From contig JAFEFQ010000243.1 in assembly GCA_018240505.1 (NCBI GenBank), forward strand, positions 1-46,443: DNA of 46,443 nt. The letters run 5' to 3'. The position numbers and the translations under genes were made by a program. Each line of letters opens with the position of its first letter. Position 1 is the stretch's first letter. The DNA is from Pseudomonadota bacterium. GTDB lineage: Bacteria; Pseudomonadota; Gammaproteobacteria; Xanthomonadales; Rhodanobacteraceae. Shown here in pieces: positions 41,150 to 46,443 of the stretch. The notes beneath the pieces are model-generated. The model was not told the origin of the DNA, made no database searches, and saw nothing but the letters and a program-made list of their open reading frames with translations.

Positions 41150-42583
41150 CTATTCCGCCTCGGCCGCCATGCTCGGCTGACCCAACTCGAAATCCGAACG
41201 CGGATGCCGTGCCGGATTGCCGCGGTCGTAGACCACCGCGCCGTCGATGAAAACCTGATCGGCCTTCACATAAACGCTGAACGGATCTCCCGACCAGATC
41301 ACGACGTCCGCGTTCTTCCCCGGCTCGAGCGAACCGATCCTGGCGTCGAGACCAAGAACCTTTGCGGAATTCAACGTAATCCATTCGATCGCCCGTTCCG
41401 GGCCGATCGCGAGACCCGCACGCCGCCCCGCGGCGAGCGCCTTGCCGGCTTCGAGCCTCAGGCGTTGACCGAGCCAGGGCGAGTCCGAATGCAATGTGAC
41501 GCAAGCTCCGGCGGCGTCGACGAACGCGGCGTTCTCGCGAATGCCGTCGAGCGCCTCCATCTTGTAGCCCCACCAATCCGACCATACGACCGCGCAGGCA
41601 TGGTTGGCGACGAACAATTGCGGAATCTTGTACGCCTCCACCGCATGGTGAAACGCGTCGATATGGAAACCGGCTTCGCGGGCAACATCGAACAGCGTCG
41701 CCATGTCGTCGGCACGGTAGCAGTGCCAGTGCACGCGGATGTCACCCGCGAGCACGCCGGCGAGCGTGTCCTTCTTCAAGTCGTCGTCGGGCCGCTTGCC
41801 GTGTCCGCCGGCGTAGTCGAGCCACTTCGCCCGATATTCGGCGGCTTCGAGGAACGCCGCGCGCACGCCGGCCACGTTGCCCATGCGACTGGTCGGAAAT
41901 CTGCCTTTCTCGCCGTAGTTGTATTTCGGATTTTCCCCGCACGCGAGCTTGACGCCGTACGGCGCATCCGGAAATTTCATCGCCTGCACGGTCGTGGCCG
42001 GAACGTTCTTGAGCACGACGGAGCGGCCGCCGATCAGATTGCTCGATCCGGGCAGGATCTGCAGCGTCGTGACGCCTCCGGCCAGCGCGCGCCCGAACGA
42101 GGGATCCTGCACGGCGATGGAGTGCTCGGCCCAGACATTCGGCGTGATCGGGTCGCTGCCCTCGCTCACGTCGGAGTTCTGCGCATCGAGGCTGGTGAAC
42201 GGCGCGGAGAAGTCGCCGTCGTGCGAATGCACGTCGATGATGCCTGGCGTGACCCAGCGTCCCTTCGCATCGATCGTCGCGGCACCCGCGGGCGCTGCGA
42301 TGGCCTGGGTGGAGAGTGCGACGATCTTGCCGTCGCGCAACAGCAGATTCGCATGTTCGAAGCGATGTCCCGCGCCGTCGAGGACGGTAGCGTCGACGAT
42401 CAGCGCGTCCTGCCGCGGCAAGGGCCGGTACGTACTCGGGAACGGGTCGCGCTTCCACGGCAGAGTCGCCTGGGCCGCCCCGTGCTCGCGCGCGGACTGC
42501 GGCCTTCCGTCCTCGCCGCGTGGTCCCGCTTGCGCCGCCGATGCGGTCAGCGCGAGAGCCAGCGAGAGCGCGGCGAGCTTCAT
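41150..42583 (-). CDS. Secreted imidazolonepropionase-like amidohydrolase (intact metal site)
   Basis: A 477-residue exported metal-dependent hydrolase with a signal peptide ending near AAQAG (residue about 19). Metal ligands: HSH (119-121) in IIDVHSHDGD, a lysine in the GVKLACGENPKYNYGEKG region, histidines in IRVHWHCYRADD and IDAFHHAVEAY, and the aspartate in VTLHSDSPW. The C-terminal GLDARIGSLEPGKNADVVIWSGDPF closes the family pattern. It likely cleaves an amide or cyclic amide in the periplasm. Start at ATG 42583, 10 nt after the TonB-receptor stop, so receptor and hydrolase are co-expressed. Followed by the probable pseudoenzyme with a 4-nt gap. Confidence 0.92.
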   Translation of the reverse strand: MKLAALSLALALTASAAQAGPRGEDGRPQSAREHGAAQATLPWKRDPFPSTYRPLPRQDALIVDATVLDGAGHRFEHANLLLRDGKIVALSTQAIAAPAGAATIDAKGRWVTPGIIDVHSHDGDFSAPFTSLDAQNSDVSEGSDPITPNVWAEHSIAVQDPSFGRALAGGVTTLQILPGSSNLIGGRSVVLKNVPATTVQAMKFPDAPYGVKLACGENPKYNYGEKGRFPTSRMGNVAGVRAAFLEAAEYRAKWLDYAGGHGKRPDDDLKKDTLAGVLAGDIRVHWHCYRADDMATLFDVAREAGFHIDAFHHAVEAYKIPQLFVANHACAVVWSDWWGYKMEALDGIRENAAFVDAAGACVTLHSDSPWLGQRLRLEAGKALAAGRRAGLAIGPERAIEWITLNSAKVLGLDARIGSLEPGKNADVVIWSGDPFSVYVKADQVFIDGAVVYDRGNPARHPRSDFELGQPSMAAEAE

Positions 42584-42593
42584 GCGGCGAGCT

Positions 42594-44756
42594 TCAGAAC
42601 TTGCGCGTGATCGTGAAATTGGCTGCGCGGCGCAAGCCGTAGAAACATTGCGACGTGCTCGAGCAACGCGACAGATATTCCTTGTCGAACAGATTCGCGA
42701 CATTGAGCTGCATCACCCATTTGTCGAGATTGTAGTGAACTGTCGCGTCCCAGAGTACAACCGACGGTGCCGGGAACTGATTGAACGAGTCGCCGTAGCT
42801 CTTGCCGACGTAGCGCATGCCGAGGCTTCCGCCCAGGCCCGCGAGCGACCCTTCCTGCTGCGTATAGTCGACGAGTGCCGAGAGCATCTGCTTGGGCACC
42901 TGCACGAGTTCCTTGCCGAGGCTCGCATCGGTGGCCTTGGTGACTTCCGAGTCGGTATAGGTGTACGCCGCGTTGAAGCTCCAGGTTTCGTTGAAGCGGG
43001 CGACCGCTTCGAGTTCGATGCCTTTGACTTCGACCTCGCCGGTTTGCACGCTGAAGAACAGATGCGCCGGATCGGCGGTCAGCACGTTCTTCTGGGTCAG
43101 GTCATAAGCCGCCGCGGTGAACAGCAAACTCTTGCCCGGCCCGAGCGATGGCTGGTACTTGATGCCGGCTTCGACCTGGTTGCCTTCGGACGGTTTGAAC
43201 AGGTTCTTGTCGTAGTCCGCGCCCGGCGTCGGCTGGAACGAGGTCGCGTACGAGACGTACGGCGCGATGCCGCCGTCGAACAGGTAGTTGAGGCCGGCGT
43301 GATAGGTGAACTTGTTGTTGGTCGACGAGGTGCCGGAACTTGCGGTGTTGACGTTGTCCTCGCGGCCGCCGAGCGTTACCACAAGGCGATCGATCTTGAT
43401 CTGGTCCTGTACGTAGAGGCCGGTCTGCTTCTGCACTTCGTTGACGTACGGAAACAATTGCGCGGGCGGCGTACCGATGTTGCCGTAGACCGGGTGGAAC
43501 AGGTCGAGCGGCGGAGCAACGGCGAAACCGAATTCCGAATCGTCGGTGTAGCGACGATAGTCGAGACCGACCAGCAGATCCTGCTTGACCGAACCGCTGA
43601 CGATCTTGCCTTCGACGCGCGAATCGACGTTGAACGATTTGACGTTCTCGTTGAACGGGAAGTTGTAGCGGTTGACCAGGCCGTAGTTGAGCGAACCGTC
43701 GGCGTTGCTGGCCAGGCCCGCGCCGTAGATCTGCTTGATCTTCACATCGGACGAGAAGTATTTGAGGTTCTGCTCGAAGCGCCAGTCGTCGTTGAACTTG
43801 TGGTTGAAGTCGTAGCCGACACCGTATTGGTCGCGGTCGAAATGGTTGTAGTCGGGCTCGCCGAGGTTGGTGCTCGTCGGCACGCGGCCGAGCGGATTCG
43901 GCGCATCGACGCCGTAAATCGGCAGGAAGCCGCCGCCGTCGCCGTAGACGTCGTCGTGCTGGAAATAGCTGAGCCAGGTCAGGTTCGTTTCCGGCGAAAT
44001 CACCCAGGTCAGCGCCGGCGCGATGTAATAGCGATCGGTGTCGACGCCGTGGGCCTGCGTGCCCTTGTCGAACCACAGCGCGGTGATGCGGCCGAGGAAG
44101 CGGCCGTCCGCATCGAGCGGGCCGGTGAAATCGGCAGCGAGTTGCGTGTTCGCGTAGCTGCCGTACTGCGCCTGCAATTCACCACTGAACTGCGCCTCGG
44201 GGCGACGGCTGGTCAGGTTGACGATGCCGCCCGGGGGCGACAAGCCGTACAGCGTCGACGACGGGCCCTTGAGCACCTCGACGTTCTGGAAGCCGTACAG
44301 GTCGACGCCGACGTTGCTGACCGAACCGATCGGCGCCTGCAGGCCGTCGATGTATTCGGGCGGGTAGAAGCCGCGCAACGTGAGCCAGTCGTAGCGAGGA
44401 TCGGGGCCATAGTTCTCGCCGATCACGCCCGAGGTGTAGCGCACGACCTGGCTGAGATTCTGCCAGTCGAGCAGGTCGATCTGGTCGCGCGTGATCACCG
44501 TCACCGACTGTGGCGTCTCGATCAGCGGCACGTTCGACTTGGCCGCACCATTGGTTTCTATCGGTACGTAGTCCGGCGCGGAAACGACGATGCTCCCGAG
44601 TTGCGCCACCTCCTTCTTCTGATCGCTGTCGACCGCCGGATCCGCGGTGGCGGAATGCACCGCCGCGGCAGGCAGGATCAACGCCAGCAGCATGCCGACA
44701 TACAGCGGATGACGCCGGCAAGGATGGGACGGAAAAATCGATTCACGAATGGTCAT
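42594..44756 (-). CDS. TonB-dependent siderophore-type receptor (FhuA/FoxA-like)
   Basis: A 720-residue outer-membrane receptor. Signal peptide through about residue 37; a TonB-box-like GSIVVSA (54-60); plug domain about 75-180 with IETPQSVTVITRDQI, YDWLTLRGF, VEVLKGPSSTLYG and PGGIVNLTSRRP; then a 22-strand barrel ending with NLFDKEYLSRC, a C-x6-C pair and a terminal Phe. The end segment resembles hydroxamate siderophore receptors. No N-terminal signalling domain is present, so it does not itself drive a sigma/anti-sigma pair. It is the first gene of the minus-strand series down to 32013. The 157-bp upstream gap shows no convincing Fur box. The siderophore class is inference; another chelate or peptide is possible. 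Confidence 0.93.
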   Translation of the reverse strand: MTIRESIFPSHPCRRHPLYVGMLLALILPAAAVHSATADPAVDSDQKKEVAQLGSIVVSAPDYVPIETNGAAKSNVPLIETPQSVTVITRDQIDLLDWQNLSQVVRYTSGVIGENYGPDPRYDWLTLRGFYPPEYIDGLQAPIGSVSNVGVDLYGFQNVEVLKGPSSTLYGLSPPGGIVNLTSRRPEAQFSGELQAQYGSYANTQLAADFTGPLDADGRFLGRITALWFDKGTQAHGVDTDRYYIAPALTWVISPETNLTWLSYFQHDDVYGDGGGFLPIYGVDAPNPLGRVPTSTNLGEPDYNHFDRDQYGVGYDFNHKFNDDWRFEQNLKYFSSDVKIKQIYGAGLASNADGSLNYGLVNRYNFPFNENVKSFNVDSRVEGKIVSGSVKQDLLVGLDYRRYTDDSEFGFAVAPPLDLFHPVYGNIGTPPAQLFPYVNEVQKQTGLYVQDQIKIDRLVVTLGGREDNVNTASSGTSSTNNKFTYHAGLNYLFDGGIAPYVSYATSFQPTPGADYDKNLFKPSEGNQVEAGIKYQPSLGPGKSLLFTAAAYDLTQKNVLTADPAHLFFSVQTGEVEVKGIELEAVARFNETWSFNAAYTYTDSEVTKATDASLGKELVQVPKQMLSALVDYTQQEGSLAGLGGSLGMRYVGKSYGDSFNQFPAPSVVLWDATVHYNLDKWVMQLNVANLFDKEYLSRCSSTSQCFYGLRRAANFTITRKF

Positions 44757-44913
44757 AGGTCACCCCAAGGGCAATGTGTGAAAACGATGCGGGGGCTGTT
44801 CTCCCCTTTGTTCGAACTTTCGATGCCGTTCCGTCGCATCCACTCTCGTCCTCTTCTTTCCGTCACGCCTACGCGGCAGGGTCTTTCATCGTCGAGTTCA
44901 GGCCATCGCAACG

Positions 44914-45882
44914 CTACTCGAAAAGCCGGGACAGCCATGCCGCTCCGTCGGCAATCGCCCGATCGGCGAGTTCCGAAATGGACACGGCTTCGAGAAAACT
45001 GTGGGTCGCACCGGCGTATTCCACGAGATCCGCCGGCACGCCCGCCGCGCGCAACTTCGCCGCGAAGGCGATGCTTTGTTCGGCCAGCACGTCGCATTGC
45101 GCGCAGACCAGAAACGCAGGTGGCAGGCCGGCAAGGTCCGCGCGCATCGGCGAAGCAAGCGGATTGAGGGATTCGCTGGTTCGTTCAAGGTAGTTGACCC
45201 AGAAGGTCTCCATCTCCGCAGCCGTCAGGAGATTGCCTTCCGCGCCGAAACCGCTCGCCGCGGCGTCGGAAATCTCGGGCGTGTAGCAGCCGTAGATCAG
45301 CAACATGCCGCGCAACCATTGCGATGCACCGATATCGCGCAAGACAAGGCTCGTGGCGACGGACAGGTTGGCGCCTGCCGAGTCGCCGCCGATCGCGAGG
45401 CGCGTTGCGTCGAGGCCGAAATCCGACGCCCCTTCACGCAACTCCCGCACGGCATCGACGACCTGCTCGAGCGCATGGGGGAATTTCACTTCGGGCGACA
45501 GCGCGTAGTCGATGCCGACGACCGTGGCCGCGGCCCTCGCGGCGAACTCGCGCATGATGCGGTCGTGCGTGTCCAGGCTGAACATCGTCCAGCCGCCACC
45601 GTGAAGATAAACGAGCGCCGGCTGAGCTTCGGGGCCCGCAGCCGGGCGATGGATTCGCGCCCTTATCGGGCCGTGACGCGTGGGCAACGATGTCTCCCGC
45701 GTCGTCGCCATTCCGGGTCCGCCCTGGCGCCACGGCGTTCGAACGATTTCGGCAATGCGCCGTTTCTCCACCACAGGCAACGACTCGACGGCGGGGTATT
45801 CCGCCCATGCCCGCGCCAAGGCGGCCACGAAACGGCGGATCTCGGGATCGAGCGGATCGCGGGCGAATATCTCCGCACTCAT
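44914..45882 (-). CDS. Alpha/beta hydrolase, HSL-type esterase
   Basis: A 322-residue cytoplasmic serine hydrolase of the hormone-sensitive-lipase family. The oxyanion-hole motif HGGG (94-97), nucleophile Ser168 in GDSAG, Asp264 in QCDVLAE and His294 in THSFLEAV form the catalytic set. It hydrolyses short acyl esters or esters of larger organic molecules. No signal peptide is seen. Start at ATG 45882. It lies 157 bp upstream of the TonB receptor on the same strand and is divergent from an AraC-type regulator. A link to the receptor's ligand (for instance hydrolysis of an ester in an imported chelator) is speculation from position. Confidence 0.93.
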   Translation of the reverse strand: MSAEIFARDPLDPEIRRFVAALARAWAEYPAVESLPVVEKRRIAEIVRTPWRQGGPGMATTRETSLPTRHGPIRARIHRPAAGPEAQPALVYLHGGGWTMFSLDTHDRIMREFAARAAATVVGIDYALSPEVKFPHALEQVVDAVRELREGASDFGLDATRLAIGGDSAGANLSVATSLVLRDIGASQWLRGMLLIYGCYTPEISDAAASGFGAEGNLLTAAEMETFWVNYLERTSESLNPLASPMRADLAGLPPAFLVCAQCDVLAEQSIAFAAKLRAAGVPADLVEYAGATHSFLEAVSISELADRAIADGAAWLSRLFE

Positions 45883-45914
45883 GCCTTGTGTTCCTCTCTG
45901 CGCATCGATGCTCC

Positions 45915-45928
45915 CAAACCAAGGTTTG
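45915..45928. promoter_or_regulatory. Palindrome in the esterase/AraC divergent promoter
   Basis: A perfect inverted repeat CAAACC-AA-GGTTTG lies 33 bp upstream of the esterase start, between it and the AraC-type gene. A plus-strand -10-like TAGAAT is at 45959-45964. It is a candidate operator; AraC-type proteins more often bind direct repeats, so another regulator is possible. Confidence 0.4.
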
Positions 45929-46057
45929 TGACGATTGCGTGACCTTCGGTTCTGTGCTTAGAATCGAATCACGACTTCACCCAAGCGCCCGTCAATCTAG
46001 TCCGCACCGGGAAATACGCTGTCGAAAGGGGATCGTTCGTCGTCTCGCGTGGGCCAC

Positions 46058-46443
46058 ATGCAGCGCAGCAAGAGAAGCATCGATTATCAGTACGTGCCTC
46101 GACCGATCGCGGTGCTGGCCGACGAGTATCCGTCCGGTTTCCACGATCCGAAGCATCGTCACGTTCGCGCGCAGCTCGTCTATGCGATCAGCGGCGTCAC
46201 CATCCTCAGCACGCAAGATGCAAGCTACGTGGCGCCGCCGCAGCGCGCGATCTGGATTCCTCCCGGTGTCGAACACGAAGTCCGCTGCCGCGGCTGCGTG
46301 CAGATCCGCACCTTGTATATCGCACCCGACGCCGCGCCCGATTTGCCGCAGAGCTGCCAGGTATTCGAGGTATCGAATCTCTTGCGCGAACTGATACTCG
46401 CAGCGACCGAAATGCCGGTCGAATACGCGCTCGAAGGCCGCGA
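46058..46443 (+). CDS. AraC-family transcriptional regulator, N-terminal part (continues past right edge)
   Basis: The reading frame from ATG 46058 encodes MQRSKRSIDYQYVPRPIAVL and then a cupin-like sensor domain: HDPKHRHVRAQLVYAISGVTIL with metal/ligand-type histidines, and RAIWIPPGVEHEV. This is the N-terminal arm of AraC-type regulators with a cupin (AraC_binding) domain; the two C-terminal helix-turn-helix motifs would lie beyond the window. About 128 residues are visible. It is divergent from the HSL esterase and probably regulates it, and possibly the receptor genes beyond. A likely -10 TAGAAT lies about 90 nt upstream of the start. Confidence 0.85.
   Translation, partial: MQRSKRSIDYQYVPRPIAVLADEYPSGFHDPKHRHVRAQLVYAISGVTILSTQDASYVAPPQRAIWIPPGVEHEVRCRGCVQIRTLYIAPDAAPDLPQSCQVFEVSNLLRELILAATEMPVEYALEGR

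Noticed and set aside
44757..44913. Possible Fur box upstream of the TonB receptor
   Set aside because: No stretch resembling GATAATGATTATC-type repeats could be found by eye on either strand; iron control is left open.
41919..45167. Plus-strand open frame of 1082 codons opposite the TonB receptor and amidohydrolase
   Set aside because: It is antisense to well-supported genes with clear motifs, and its sequence is low-complexity Arg/Val/Ala-rich.

Overview
The window is 46.4 kb of GC-rich DNA from a gammaproteobacterium, most likely of the Xanthomonadales (Lysobacterales), perhaps near Rhodanobacteraceae. This rests on the cmk-rpsA pair, the gene repertoire (split PqiA, polyhydroxyalkanoate granule proteins, TonB-dependent receptor with secreted amidohydrolases), REP-type repeats at gene ends, and genes whose start codon lies 6-7 nt after a -10 box. 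Species placement is inference. No rRNA, tRNA, CRISPR array, complete insertion sequence or prophage is visible.

Layout. 1-1333: 5' end of rpsA, then cmk (minus strand). 1527-3175: msrPQ, periplasmic methionine sulfoxide repair. 3223-4170: a lower-GC gene for an HNH endonuclease with an SRA-like reader half, the clearest horizontally acquired gene. 4273-8691: a minus-strand operon of a double-FHA membrane protein, two PqiA halves, PqiB and PqiC (MCE-type lipid transport). 8775-9860: two polyhydroxyalkanoate granule genes. A long dyad at 8691-8729 sits in the divergent promoter between these two blocks. 10033-14836: a marR-oprM-emrA-emrB efflux operon with a dyad-overlapped, apparently leaderless promoter and a REP pair between emrA and emrB.

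14972-27457 is a mixed region: a cold-shock/Excalibur fusion, a GNAT acetyltransferase, a GT4 glycosyltransferase, a large secreted amidohydrolase, YceI, a second DHA2 transporter, a small acidic protein, an SDR without the usual Tyr/Lys pair, and a beta-carbonic anhydrase flanked by two paralogous NEAH-motif exported proteins. 27544-31855 holds exported proteins of unknown role: a YVTN-type propeller, one- and two-copy versions of an unnamed domain, and a PstS-like protein made of a shortened and a complete binding module.

32013-44756 is the most interesting part: eight minus-strand genes, read in the order siderophore-type TonB receptor, intact amidohydrolase, amidohydrolase lacking metal ligands, TolB-propeller/amidohydrolase fusion, small secreted alpha/beta protein, orphan NMT1-like binding protein, PepSY-ferredoxin reductase-[2Fe-2S] fusion, and an outer-membrane protein. 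Together they look like a capture, cleavage and reduction route for an amide-containing ligand, possibly a siderophore. An HSL-type esterase lies upstream, and divergently from it starts an AraC-type regulator that runs off the right edge.
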